Shown here piece by piece: positions 1 to 8,842 of a stretch of 64,000 nucleotides of DNA (positions are counted from its first letter, which is position 1; every line of letters begins with the position of its first letter). A program made the position numbers and the translations under genes. Under the pieces are notes generated by a model. The model saw nothing but the letters and a program-made list of their open reading frames with translations. It ran no database searches and was not told the DNA's origin. This DNA comes from Mobilicoccus caccae (GTDB taxonomy: Bacteria > Actinomycetota > Actinomycetes > Actinomycetales > Dermatophilaceae), in assembly GCF_030161635.1 (NCBI RefSeq), contig NZ_BSUO01000001.1, positions 3,143,199-3,207,198 of the forward strand. Reading direction: 5' to 3'.

Positions 1-1
1 C

Positions 2-709
2 CTCGCGAACAGCGATCTCGCCGTCGCCGACGGCATGACCGCGATGTTCGGACACCCTGCCTGGGGCACGTTCCTCGTGCTCGGTGGCGTCGCCGGCATC
101 CTCACCTCGTGGAACGGGTTCCTCATCGGCGCGAGCCGGTTGATCTACGCCCTCGCCCGCTCGGGCATGCTGCCCGCGTGGTTCGGGGTGCTGCACCCCA
201 AGTACCGCACGCCGGCCAACGCCGTCATCTTCATCGGTGCGTTGTCCATCGTGGCGCCGTTCTTCGGCCGCAAGACCCTCGTGTGGCTGGTGGACGCGGG
301 CGGCCTGTCGATCGTCGTCGCGTGGCTGCTCGTCGGCATCGCGTTCGTCCTGCTGCGCAAGCGTGAGCCGGACATGGAGCGCCCGTTCCGCACCCCGGGA
401 GGGGTGGTCACCGGTGGCATCGCGGTGGTGCTGTCCGCCGCCATGGCCGTGCTCTTCCTGCCAGGGATGCCCGCCGCACTGACGCCGCCCGAGTGGGTCA
501 TCGTCGGCCTCTGGGGCGTGTTCGGAATCGTCCTGATGCTCCGCATCCCCAGCGTGTCAGGTGGCCCCGACGCCGAGCAGCGACTCCTCGCGGCCACCCA
601 CCCCGCCTGGGGTGAGGAGGGCGCGCACCAGCCCCCGGCCGAGATCTTCCGCCACGACCACACGGCGGGCGAGGGCCGCCCTCAGCCCGAGGAACGAGCG
701 GGGCGCTGA
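2..709 (+). CDS. APC-family amino acid permease, C-terminal part
   Basis: This is the 3' part of a cytoplasmic-membrane amino acid or amine transporter. The reading frame is open from the first bases of the window, so the start lies upstream; 235 residues are visible. Hydrophobic helices appear around residues 15-40, 70-85, 95-115 and 135-175. The stretch SWNGFLIGASRLIYALARSGMLP and the following KYRTPANAV loop are typical of the APC superfamily. The tail after about residue 190 is polar and rich in His and Glu. Substrate cannot be judged from this fragment. The next gene is convergent, with a long inverted repeat between them. Confidence 0.85.
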   Translation, partial: LANSDLAVADGMTAMFGHPAWGTFLVLGGVAGILTSWNGFLIGASRLIYALARSGMLPAWFGVLHPKYRTPANAVIFIGALSIVAPFFGRKTLVWLVDAGGLSIVVAWLLVGIAFVLLRKREPDMERPFRTPGGVVTGGIAVVLSAAMAVLFLPGMPAALTPPEWVIVGLWGVFGIVLMLRIPSVSGGPDAEQRLLAATHPAWGEEGAHQPPAEIFRHDHTAGEGRPQPEERAGR

Positions 710-745
710 GATTCAGGCGGGCGAGAACGCCGGGTCTCCGGCATC

Positions 746-841
746 GAAGAACAACACCGACAACATCGACCGCATGCTCGGCACCGCCCACCTGGGCAGA
801 TGCCCGAAGCGAGCTGGTCGATGTCGTCGGTGTTGTTCTTC
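746..841. repeat. Long inverted repeat (26-base arms) between convergent genes
   Basis: Bases 746-771 and 816-841 are reverse complements with one mismatch. They are separated by a 44-base loop that itself holds short GC hairpins. The element lies between the permease (+) and the ammonia-lyase (-), so it could end transcription from both sides. The arms are not very GC-rich and no T-tract follows, so a simple intrinsic terminator is not certain. A remnant of a small mobile element is an alternative. Confidence 0.6.
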
Positions 842-899
842 ACCCGCGCCCATCACCGCTGGGGTACGCCCAGACGGGGCGCACGGTGTCGCGGCTGTC

Positions 900-1850
900 T
901 CACCAGTGCATCGGGTCGGTGTTCGCACCGCACAGGACGACGGCGACGCGGCCCCGCGGCCGGTGGACGCCGCTGGTCAGGGCGGCCAGGGCCGTGGCCG
1001 CCCCGTGCTCGACGACGATCCGGTACTCCTCCCACAGCCACCGTCGGGCCTGCCTGATCGCGTCGTCCTCCACCAGCACCGACTCGACGCCGGTGCGCGT
1101 CGCCACGTCGTAGGCGATCTCGCCGACCCGTCGGGCGCCGAGGGAGTCGGCGGCGATGCCCGAGACCTCCACGTCGACCGGGCCGCCGCCGGCCAGGGCC
1201 GTGTGCAGCGTCGGGATCGTGCGGGGCTCGACGGCCACCACCCGCGCGACCCCCTCCACCGCCGCGGCGACACCCGCCATGAGGCCACCGCCACCCACGG
1301 CGACGACGACCTCATCGACCTGATCGACCTGATCGACCTCGTCGACCTCCTCTGTGTCACCGAGGATCTCCAGCCCGATCGTGCCGGCGCCGGCGACGAT
1401 CTCGGGCTGGTCGTAGGCGTGGCAGAACACGGCACCGCTCGCTTCGGCCAGCTCGAGCGCAGCCTCGTAGGCGAGCGCGTACTCGCGGCCGTGCAGGACG
1501 ACCTGCGCCCCGAGCGCCCGCAACTTCTCGACCTTGACGATCGGCGCGGTCTCGGGGACGACGACCGTGGCCGGCACCCCCAGCGCCCGGGCGGCGAACG
1601 CGTTGGCGAGTCCGGCGTTGCCACCCGAGGCCACGACGATGCCCACCCGCGGATCCAACGTGCCGTCCGCCGCCGCGCCCAGGACGCGGTTGAACGCACC
1701 GCGCGCCTTGAAACTGCCTGTGTGCTGGAGGTATTCGAGCTTGAACACGACCTGGCCGCCCAGGGCGTCGCCGACATCGAGCATCGGCGTCCGACGGACC
1801 CGCCCGGCGATGCGGTCGCGGGCGGTGTCGATGTCGTCGCGGGTGATCAT
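900..1850 (-). CDS. PLP-dependent threonine/serine ammonia-lyase
   Basis: Predicted cytoplasmic enzyme of PLP fold type II that deaminates threonine or serine to a 2-oxo acid and ammonia. The 316-residue product has the lysine motif GSFKARGA (about residue 50), the substrate loop SGGNAGLANAF (about 80) and the glycine-rich phosphate loop VGGGGL (about 180). It has no C-terminal ACT domain, so it resembles the catabolic type more than the isoleucine-regulated IlvA. Start chosen at the ATG giving MITRDD, which overlaps the upstream glycosyltransferase stop by 4 bases (ATGA). A 9-base tandem repeat (1315-1350) adds an acidic run (EVDEVDQVDQVDE) just before the glycine loop. Which of Thr, Ser or a hydroxy-amino acid is preferred is unknown. 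Confidence 0.85.
   Translation of the reverse strand: MITRDDIDTARDRIAGRVRRTPMLDVGDALGGQVVFKLEYLQHTGSFKARGAFNRVLGAAADGTLDPRVGIVVASGGNAGLANAFAARALGVPATVVVPETAPIVKVEKLRALGAQVVLHGREYALAYEAALELAEASGAVFCHAYDQPEIVAGAGTIGLEILGDTEEVDEVDQVDQVDEVVVAVGGGGLMAGVAAAVEGVARVVAVEPRTIPTLHTALAGGGPVDVEVSGIAADSLGARRVGEIAYDVATRTGVESVLVEDDAIRQARRWLWEEYRIVVEHGAATALAALTSGVHRPRGRVAVVLCGANTDPMHW
1315..1350. repeat. Four-unit 9-base tandem repeat inside the ammonia-lyase gene
   Basis: The unit TCGACCTGA occurs twice exactly and twice with changes in its last two bases. On the coding (-) strand it encodes alternating Val-Asp-Gln/Glu triplets. It stays in frame, so slippage would change length by three residues without breaking the gene. 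Confidence 0.8.
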
Positions 1851-3169
1851 CGGGGCTCTCCTGATCCGTCGCGGCGCGTGGACGACCGGTGCACCGGCCG
1901 GCGGATGGCGGCGAGTTCGAGGAGCAGCGCAGCGCCCAGCTCCCCGGCGTCGAGTCGGCCCATCTCCTCCTGCAAGCGTGCCGCAGCCGCCCGCTGGGGT
2001 GAATCGCCGAGCACCCGCCACACCGCGTCGCGCACCCGCTGCGGGGACGGGCGGTGCGTCGCGAGCCGGATCCCCGCGCCGCTGTACGCGATCCGCGCAC
2101 CGATGTCCGCCTTCTCCTCGGTCGTGCCCGCCTGCACGACGGGAACGCCGTGCGACAGGGCGAGCGTCACGCCGGTGTATCCCCCGTTCGTCACGAACAC
2201 GTCGACGTGGGGCAGCAGCGCGTCGTAGGGGACGAAGCGTTCGATGAGCACGTTGTCCGGCACGCGGCCGTCCAGGGCGCGCACGACGTCGTCGCTCGTC
2301 GCCCGCCCGGAGGTCACCAGCACCGTGACGTCGAGATCGGCCAGACCACGCACCGCGGGGACGACGAGTTCGCCCATGTCACCGCGGATGGTCCCCTGGC
2401 CCACGAGCACCAGCGGACGGGAGCCCTCCGCCGTCACCGCATCCCACCACTCCGGTGGCCGCCATTGCGGACTCGGCGCCGGCCGCAGCGCCCCCACCCA
2501 GTGCACCTGCTCCGGCAGATGCGCGCGCGGGTACTCGAACCCCGCCGTCGCACCGTGCAGATGCAGGTACGGGGAGAGGTTGGCCTCCAGCACCGACCCG
2601 CCGCCGCCGCCGAGCCCGGCCGCGTGCCGCACCGACCGCAACCGCCGTTCGGCGCGCCCGAAGACGACGCGGCGCGAGATCGTGCCGACGACGAGATTGC
2701 GCAGCACCCACGGCCATCCGGTGATGCGCGGCAGGCCCGACCCGAAGGGCGGGGTGTCGCGGTCGGGGAAGTGCAGGGGTCCGTCGCCGAAGCTCGCCCA
2801 CGGGATGCCGGTGGCCTCGGCGGCGAGCCCCGCACCGTAGGCCAGGGAGTCGGTGAGCAGGACGTCGACGCCCTCCGCCTCGATGACGGCCCGCAGATCG
2901 GCGAGCCGGGTGGGCGCGGCGCCGACGAACGACTCCTCGAAGGCGCGGCGCACGTCACGCAGCCGGTCCATCTGCTCGGGCTCGGCCACGGCCCGCGAGG
3001 GGGCGTGCGGCGTGGCGCCGGAGCGTTCGATGTGGGCGTGGAAGGCGCGGTCGGCGTACCAGTGCACGCGATGCCCCTGCGCCACGAGCCGGGTGACGAA
3101 GGGGGTGGCGTTGTAGGTGTGGGCGGGGACGGAGACCGTCGCGACGAGCACGGTCCGGGGCGGCGCCAT
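1847..3169 (-). CDS. UDP-sugar glycosyltransferase, MGT-like (GT1)
   Basis: Predicted glycosyltransferase of the macrolide-glycosyltransferase type: it would move a sugar from a nucleotide donor onto a small hydrophobic acceptor. The 440-residue protein has an N-terminal acceptor half starting LVATVSVPAHTYNATPF and a C-terminal donor half with a conserved loop (VTNGGYTGVTLALSHGVPVV, about residues 335-355) where GT1 enzymes bind the nucleotide. Start chosen at the ATG of MAPPRTVLVAT. The next gene overlaps by ATGA. It lies divergent to an ABC exporter-like pair, with another GT1 gene beyond it, so a role in modifying and exporting a toxic compound is possible. Acceptor and sugar donor are unknown. 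Confidence 0.8.
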   Translation of the reverse strand: MAPPRTVLVATVSVPAHTYNATPFVTRLVAQGHRVHWYADRAFHAHIERSGATPHAPSRAVAEPEQMDRLRDVRRAFEESFVGAAPTRLADLRAVIEAEGVDVLLTDSLAYGAGLAAEATGIPWASFGDGPLHFPDRDTPPFGSGLPRITGWPWVLRNLVVGTISRRVVFGRAERRLRSVRHAAGLGGGGGSVLEANLSPYLHLHGATAGFEYPRAHLPEQVHWVGALRPAPSPQWRPPEWWDAVTAEGSRPLVLVGQGTIRGDMGELVVPAVRGLADLDVTVLVTSGRATSDDVVRALDGRVPDNVLIERFVPYDALLPHVDVFVTNGGYTGVTLALSHGVPVVQAGTTEEKADIGARIAYSGAGIRLATHRPSPQRVRDAVWRVLGDSPQRAAAARLQEEMGRLDAGELGAALLLELAAIRRPVHRSSTRRDGSGEPR

Positions 3170-3268
3170 CACCCTCCTGAGGTCTGATGCGGGACGTCCC
3201 GCCACGCTATCGCCCGGCGGCGCACGTAGCCTGACGAGGTACCCCTGGCACCCGACGGACGTGAGTGG

Positions 3269-4231
3269 ATGACCGAGAACGACCCTGACGACGCCCGCGT
3301 CGGCGACCTCGCCCGCGCCGAGGTCGCCGACGACACCGATGCCGAGGTCGTCGCCGAACTCAGCGATGTCCACCGGTCTTTCGGCGACCACGAGGTGCTG
3401 CGCGGCGTCGATCTGCGGGTGCGCGCCGGTGAGTCCGTGGGCCTGCTGGGGCCCAACGGCGCAGGCAAGTCGACGATGCTGTCGATCCTCACCGGCCTGC
3501 GGCGTCCGGACTCAGGCACGGCGTCGTTGTTCGGCGGCTCCCCGACGGACCCGGCCATGCGCGCGGGCCTGGGCGTGACACCGCAGGCCACGGCCCTTCC
3601 GTCGGCGCTGCGGGTGCGCGAGGTCGTCGCGCTCGTGGCCGGGCACTACCCCGACCCGATCCCGACGCCCGAGATCCTCGACCGGTTCGGACTCGCTGCC
3701 AAGACCGACGCCCAGTGCGGTGGCCTGTCCGGCGGGCAGCAGCGGCGCCTGTTGGTGGCACTCGCGCTCGTCGGGCGTCCGCGCCTCGCGGTGCTCGACG
3801 AACCCACGACGGGCCTGGATCTCGACGCCCGCGACGCGCTCTGGGCCGCCCTGTCCCGGTTCCACGCCGAGGGCGGCGCACTGCTCGTGACCAGCCACTA
3901 CCTGGAGGACGTCGAGCGGCTGGCCGGGCGGGTCGTCGTCCTGGACGAGGGACGGGTGGTGACGCAGGGCTCGCTGGCCGAGGTGCGCTCCACGGCGTCG
4001 ATGTCGACGGTGCGCTGCCGCACCGACGCCGCTACCGAACGCCTCTGCGCGTTGGCGGGAGTCGTCGAAGTGCGGGACGAATCGGCGCACGGGACCGTGC
4101 GGATCGACACCCGCGACGCCGACGCCACCGTCACCGACCTCGTCCGCTCACAGGTCGAGTTCACCGACCTCGACGTGCGACCCGCCTCCCTGGAGGACGC
4201 GCTGCGAGCCATCACCGGAGCCGCCTCGTGA
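3269..4231 (+). CDS. ABC transporter ATP-binding subunit (ABC-2 type)
   Basis: Cytoplasmic ATPase that powers the membrane partner encoded next. The 320-residue protein has Walker A GPNGAGKST (about residue 65), the signature LSGGQQRR (about 152), Walker B LAVLDEPTTGLD (about 172) and the switch histidine in VTSHYLEDVERL. A charged N-terminal leader of about 30 residues precedes the domain, and the C-terminal 90 residues resemble the regulatory tail of drug-export ATPases. The stop overlaps the GTG start of the permease by 4 bases. It is divergent from the MGT-like glycosyltransferase, with a 99-base spacer. Export of a drug or glycoside is an inference. Confidence 0.88.
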   Translation: MTENDPDDARVGDLARAEVADDTDAEVVAELSDVHRSFGDHEVLRGVDLRVRAGESVGLLGPNGAGKSTMLSILTGLRRPDSGTASLFGGSPTDPAMRAGLGVTPQATALPSALRVREVVALVAGHYPDPIPTPEILDRFGLAAKTDAQCGGLSGGQQRRLLVALALVGRPRLAVLDEPTTGLDLDARDALWAALSRFHAEGGALLVTSHYLEDVERLAGRVVVLDEGRVVTQGSLAEVRSTASMSTVRCRTDAATERLCALAGVVEVRDESAHGTVRIDTRDADATVTDLVRSQVEFTDLDVRPASLEDALRAITGAAS

Positions 4232-5036
4232 GCGCCCCCACGCGACCGCCCACACCCGCCCGGACCTCCGCGCTCCGGCTGGTGCTCGCCCACGCCCGCG
4301 CCCAGGCGTTGGAGGTCGTGCGCAATCCCCTGTCGCTGGTCACGAACACGATGTACCCGACGCTCGCCTTCTGCTTCTTCGTGCTGCCGCAGTCGCGCAT
4401 CGTCACCGACCCGACCCAATCCGTGATCGCCACAGGACAACTCGCGATCTTCGGTGTGCTGACCTCACTCGTGTTCGGCTACGGCATCGCCGCCGCGCAG
4501 GACCGCGCCGACCCCTGGACCACCTACGTGCGCACCCTGCCCGCCGGGGCGATCGCCACGACCGCCGCCCGATTCGTCGTCGCGTTCACGGCGGTGGCCG
4601 TGAGTCTGATCCCCCTGATGCTCGCGTCGGTGTGGTTCACCGCCACCCCCGCGGCGTTCGGCGACGGAGGTCTGCCCTGGTGGCGGGCGCTGGCCGGAGC
4701 ACTGATCGTCCTCGCCTCCGGGGTGCCGTTCCTCGCCATGGCCGTGGCCATCGGCTACTCGACGACCCCGCGCTCTGCGCTGGCGTTGGCGCAGTTGGTC
4801 ACGTTTCCCCTGGCGTTCGCGGGAGGACTCATGTTTCCCCCGACATGTTTCCCGCCTGGGCCGACGTGCTCTCTCTCGCGACCCCGACCCGAGCCGCGCG
4901 CGACCTGGCGATCGGGGTGCTCCTCGACGCCCCCATCCCGCCCTCGACCCTGCCGGTCTTCATCGGCTGGTCGGTGCTGCTGACCGTCGTGGCCGTCCGC
5001 GCCAACCGCCGCGACGAGGGACGCCGCTTCCGCTGA
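4228..5036 (+). CDS. ABC-2 type permease, apparent frameshift
   Basis: Membrane subunit of the transporter, with six likely helices and the ABC-2 organisation (long N-terminal segment ending VVRNPLSLV, then paired helices). The GTG start overlaps the ATPase stop. The frame breaks inside a run of five C at 4837-4841. One extra C joins ...GGLMFPP to DMFPAWADVLSLATPTR... and gives a 269-residue protein ending RRDEGRRF R. The downstream part clearly continues the family pattern (last periplasmic loop, final helix). I treat this as a probable base-call error; see the frameshift finding. If real, the transporter would lack its last helix. Confidence 0.8.
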
Positions 5037-5095
5037 TCGCCCGGCACCCATCCGATCTCGCACCGCCTCGCACCGGGGGTCCTGGTCGAGCGCGG

Positions 5096-6394
5096 TCAGC
5101 GGAGCAGGGCATCGGCGGCGACGGACACTCCGTCGGTGCGCAACTCCGCCGCCGTGGCGAGCGCGCGAGCGCGCATCCGGGGTGCCTCGGGACCGGTCAG
5201 GGTCCGCAGAAGCCCGGCCAGGCGGCGGGTCGTCAATCGGGCGCGGGGGACGGGGCGCGGGCCGAGACCCAGCTCGGCGACCCGACGTCCCCAATACCCC
5301 TGGTCACCCAGGTGCGGGACGACCGCGCTGGGCACACCCGCCCGCACCGCCGTCGACATCGTCCCGGCACCACCGTGGTGCACGACCGCGGCCATCTCGC
5401 CGAACACGAGATCGTGCGGCGCCTCACCCAGCACGAGGACGTCGTCACCGAGGTGCGACGCCGGGTGAGCGCCGGGCGAGGGTTGCGTCACGAGGCGGAC
5501 TCCGGCGAGGCGGGCGGCGCGGACGAACTTCTCGAGATCCGCGTCGGGATCGGCGACCGGGCAGGTGCCGAAGCCGACGTAGACCGGCGCTGGGCCGGCC
5601 GCGAGGAACGCCTCCAGCCGACCGGACCAGTCCTGCTGCCCCGCAGCCGTCCCCGGCTCCGGGACCGCACCGCCTCGGGACTCCTCCACGTGCAGGCGGG
5701 CCGAGCGGGTCCAGAACCCCGTCTGCCGGACCCCGGTGGGCCAGGACGACGAGGGCGGGACCAGCGCGGGGTCGGCGGCGAGAAGAATGCGCAGACCCAG
5801 GGCCTCGGCGGCGATGAGGTCACCCCGCCCGGCACCGTTCCGATGGCGCATCAGCCGCCCGGCGCGACCCGACATCTCGACACTCATCAGCCATCCCACG
5901 GACGACGTCAGCCGCGTCGCGCGGCCCGGCACCCGGACGCCTGCGAGGCCCGCGGCCATGACCGTGCCGGCAGGGTCGTCGCTGGGGAGCACGGGCGCGA
6001 ACAGGGCCAGCACCACCGGGTGGCGCGGGGCCAGTGCCACGGCGACGCCGGCCGTCGCCAGGCCCGCGACCACGGTGTCACCGGGTCTGACCGCACGCTC
6101 TACGGCCTCGACGACCTGTGCAGCGGCACGACGCATCCGGGTCGTCATGCCGAGGAACATCAGTCCGGGCTGGGCGAGCATCAACCGCCGGGTCGTGGAG
6201 TCGGGATGCCACATCGCCTCGGCGACGTCGGCATCGACCGGGACGTGAACGGCGCCGGCGGCCCCGACGAGCCCCGCGTAGTCGCGCAGCGCGACGACCG
6301 TGACCTCCGCTCCGCGCGAACGACATTCGCCCGCAAGCGCGAGCAGCGGTGCGAGATCGCCCCGCGACCCGATCCCGAGGAGGACCAGACCCAC
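5096..6394 (-). CDS. UDP-glycosyltransferase (GT1, sterol-GT-like)
   Basis: A second predicted GT1 glycosyltransferase, 432 residues. The N-terminal half begins LGIGSRGDLAPLLALA, the GxxGD start of rhamnosyl/sterol-type enzymes. The C-terminal half carries the donor-binding motif VHHGGAGTMSTAVRAGVPS (about residues 335-355) followed by DQGYWGRRVAELGLG, the usual continuation. GTG start chosen because it lies 4 bases after the dimethylargininase stop, and a downstream start would cut the GSRGD motif. It is convergent with the ABC permease. It shares little with the first glycosyltransferase beyond the fold, so the two are not recent duplicates. Acceptor unknown. Confidence 0.8.
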   Translation of the reverse strand: MGLVLLGIGSRGDLAPLLALAGECRSRGAEVTVVALRDYAGLVGAAGAVHVPVDADVAEAMWHPDSTTRRLMLAQPGLMFLGMTTRMRRAAAQVVEAVERAVRPGDTVVAGLATAGVAVALAPRHPVVLALFAPVLPSDDPAGTVMAAGLAGVRVPGRATRLTSSVGWLMSVEMSGRAGRLMRHRNGAGRGDLIAAEALGLRILLAADPALVPPSSSWPTGVRQTGFWTRSARLHVEESRGGAVPEPGTAAGQQDWSGRLEAFLAAGPAPVYVGFGTCPVADPDADLEKFVRAARLAGVRLVTQPSPGAHPASHLGDDVLVLGEAPHDLVFGEMAAVVHHGGAGTMSTAVRAGVPSAVVPHLGDQGYWGRRVAELGLGPRPVPRARLTTRRLAGLLRTLTGPEAPRMRARALATAAELRTDGVSVAADALLR

Positions 6395-6398
6395 CCGG

Positions 6399-7169
6399 TC
6401 AGCCGCGCAGCCGCACCGACAGGCAGGTGACGCAGCCCTCGAGCTTCTCGAACTCGGAGATGTCGACGGTCACGACGTCCAGGCCGCGACCGCGCAACTC
6501 CTCCTCGGTCTGCGGCGCCGAGGAGGCCATCAGCACGGTGTCGCCCCCGAGCAGCACGACGTGCGAGCCGGTCTCCTCGGGCACGGCCTCGAACGACTCA
6601 CCCCAGGTGAGCGGCGCGTCGACCACCGGCGGATAGCCGATGATCGTCCCGTCCGGCAGCGCGGTCACCGCCGACTTGAGGTGCAGCACCGAGGCCAACG
6701 GCACACCGACGACCTCGACGTCGAACGGACGGAGGAGCTCGGTCAACTGCGCCAGACCCTCGGCGTTGGTGCGGCCGCCCTGCCCCACCCACACGGTGCC
6801 GTCGAACTTGAGGACGTCACCACCGTCGAGCGTCGCCGGCTCGGTGACCTCCTCGACCCGGTAGCCGTGCTCCTCGAGCACCTCGCGCAACCCCGCGGTC
6901 TCACCGCGACGTTCGGGCGCACCGGACCTGGTGAGGACAGCCAGATCGCCGTAGACGAACACCGGATCCTCGAGGAAGACCCCGTCCGGGTGATCGTCGG
7001 CCGGCGGGACCTCGACCGTCTCCCAGCCTGCGGCGTTCAGGGCGGCGACGTACCCCTCCCACTGCTCCAGGGCGAGGTCGACATCGACGGCCGACCTGCC
7101 GATATGAGTGACGAGCCCGTCTGCCAGACGAGGACTCGGACGACGTACCAGGGCGAGGCGACGATCCAT
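6399..7169 (-). CDS. ddaH: Dimethylarginine dimethylaminohydrolase (dimethylargininase)
   Basis: Cytoplasmic enzyme of the guanidino-group modifying superfamily that hydrolyses methylated arginine to citrulline and a methylamine. The 256-residue length fits the family. Visible marks are the start RRLALVRRPSPRLADGLVTH, the acidic substrate loop FLEDPVFVYGD, the TLDGGDVL motif, the catalytic histidine in SVLHLKSAVT (about residue 160) and the nucleophilic cysteine in KLEGCVTCLSV near the C-terminus. The downstream glycosyltransferase follows after 4 bases. The substrate could also be another guanidino compound. Confidence 0.88.
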   Translation of the reverse strand: MDRRLALVRRPSPRLADGLVTHIGRSAVDVDLALEQWEGYVAALNAAGWETVEVPPADDHPDGVFLEDPVFVYGDLAVLTRSGAPERRGETAGLREVLEEHGYRVEEVTEPATLDGGDVLKFDGTVWVGQGGRTNAEGLAQLTELLRPFDVEVVGVPLASVLHLKSAVTALPDGTIIGYPPVVDAPLTWGESFEAVPEETGSHVVLLGGDTVLMASSAPQTEEELRGRGLDVVTVDISEFEKLEGCVTCLSVRLRG

Positions 7170-7320
7170 GCCCCCAAGCCTGCCACAGGGCGGGTGCCCG
7201 CACCCGCCATCGGTCCGGCTTCCGCCGCCGAGGCCTCACCGGACCCACGCCGACCTCAGGTCGCGTGCGCAGATCCCGATGGGCAGTCGAGGATCGGGGC
7301 GACGACGGAGGCAGCACGGC

Positions 7321-8717
7321 ATGACGCAACTCGTGATCGTCGTCGTGTCGGTCGTGATGCTCATCGTCTTGTTCCGGATGTTCGCCGACTCGGGGGACGG
7401 TGACGGCGGGCAGGAGTCGGCCGAGCCGGCCCCGCTGCTCCCGGGCACACCCGACCCGTCGCGACGTCCCGGCCCACCGCTGCGAGCCCGCAGCGAGGAC
7501 TCCGCCCCGCAGGCCCCGCTGCCGCGCCCCACAGGCCCACGGTCGCTGCCCCCGCCTCACGACCCGGCCGGACCCGGTTGTTCGGGCTGGGCGAGATCGA
7601 CGGCGCGGGCGTTCCGCACACCGGCCCCTACGCGGTCGTCGGCTACCAGACGACCGGATTCACGCCCGTGCGCGACCGGATCGTGTCGCTGGCCGTGCTG
7701 CACACCGACGCCGAGGGCCGCGTGCAGGGCCGCTACGCCACCCACCTCGCGCCGGGTCAGGCGAGCATCCCCGCACATCTGGAGTCGGAGGCCGGGCAGA
7801 TCCTCCAGGCGCCCTCGTTCGCGCGATCCGCGCCCCACCTGCTCAAACTGCTCGAGGGCAGGGTCGTCGTCACCCATCACGCGGAGTTCCTCGAGCAGTT
7901 CCTCGACGCCCAGCTCATGGAGGCGGGAATTCTCGCCGCGAGCCTGCCCGCGCTGTGCACGTTCCAGATCGGGCGGACGACCTTCCCCACCCGCAACCAT
8001 CGCCTTTCGACCTTGGCCCGGCACGTCGAGTCCCCGGTCGTCACCGGCCGCAGCGCGCTGGAGGACGCCTACGCCACGGCCGCCGTGCTGCCGGGAATCC
8101 TGCTGCGGCACGGCGATCGGCTGGTCTATCCGTGCGAGGCCGCCGGGACCCCCGCCGCGGTCGTGCTGCAGTCGGCCGGGCGTCCGCCCGCCGCCGACGC
8201 CCCCGGCCTCGACCCGTGGCTCGCCCGCCTGTTCGCGCACTCCTCCGGCCTCGCCCGCGAGCTCAACGACACCCGCGTCGCCCGGTTCGTCGACATCCTC
8301 GTGCCGATGCTGCTGCAGGGACGCATCGTCGTCGACGAGGTCCGCGAGCTCACCAAACTCATGGTCGCCGCCGGGTACAGCGCCGGTGAACTCCGCCAGA
8401 TCCAGGAGCGCCTCCTCGAGACCCTGCGACGAGCCGCGTTCGAGCACAAGCGGATCAGTGCGAGGGGCCTGCATCACCTGCGCGCCACCGCGACCTCGGT
8501 GGGCGTGCCCACCTACTTCGACGACCTCATTCCCGAGAAGCCGCCACCCGCGCCCGCGCCGGGGTCGGGATCGTTCTCACGCCCCGTGCGCAAACCGCTG
8601 CCGCCCGCCCCGCCCGCGCACCTCCCCCGCTGTGGCCACTGCCTGGAGATCGGCCACTACACCTCCCAATGCCCCCGCCGAGAACGGGGCCCGGTCCGGG
8701 CGATCTCCCCGATCTGA
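7321..8717 (+). CDS. Membrane-anchored degenerate DnaQ-like exonuclease with CCHC zinc knuckle, apparent frameshift
   Basis: About 465 residues if one base is restored. Order: a single N-terminal membrane helix (residues 3-21, VIVVVSVVMLIVLF), a Pro-rich linker, a DEDDh exonuclease-like domain (about 95-255), a helical TerB-like segment (about 290-400), a Pro-rich hinge, and a C-terminal zinc knuckle C-x2-C-x4-H-x4-C at bases 8631-8672. The exonuclease motifs have lost key residues: Exo I reads VVGYQTTGF where DxE is expected, Exo II reads HHAEFLEQF with Leu for Asp, and Exo III reads GRSALEDA with Arg for His. Catalysis is therefore unlikely. The frame changes between the linker and 7578; a C5 run at 7549-7553 or the C3 at 7573-7575 is the likely place. 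The ATG at 7321 follows a GGAGG-type ribosome site. Confidence 0.75.
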
Positions 8718-8795
8718 CGCGCGACGCGCCCGGCGTCCGGCTCCGGCGTCCCCATCCCACCGGGTGCACCCGGTTCACCCGTCCTGCACACGATG

Positions 8796-8835
8796 CTGCG
8801 GCCGTGCTCCCCCGATGGCAGGAGCACAGCCGCAG
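8796..8835. terminator. Hairpin terminator between convergent genes
   Basis: CTGCGGC...GTGCTCC pairs with GGAGCAC...GCCGCAG across a 10-base loop, with one internal mismatch. Three T follow on the + strand. It sits between the exonuclease-like gene and the convergent monooxygenase, so it can serve both. Confidence 0.65.
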
Positions 8836-8842
8836 TTTCACG

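Noticed and set aside
561..2228. Long open frame on the + strand across the ammonia-lyase
   Set aside because: It is antisense to a well-supported PLP enzyme. Long frames on the opposite strand are common at this GC content, and its translation is a low-complexity Arg/Ala/Pro sequence with no motifs.
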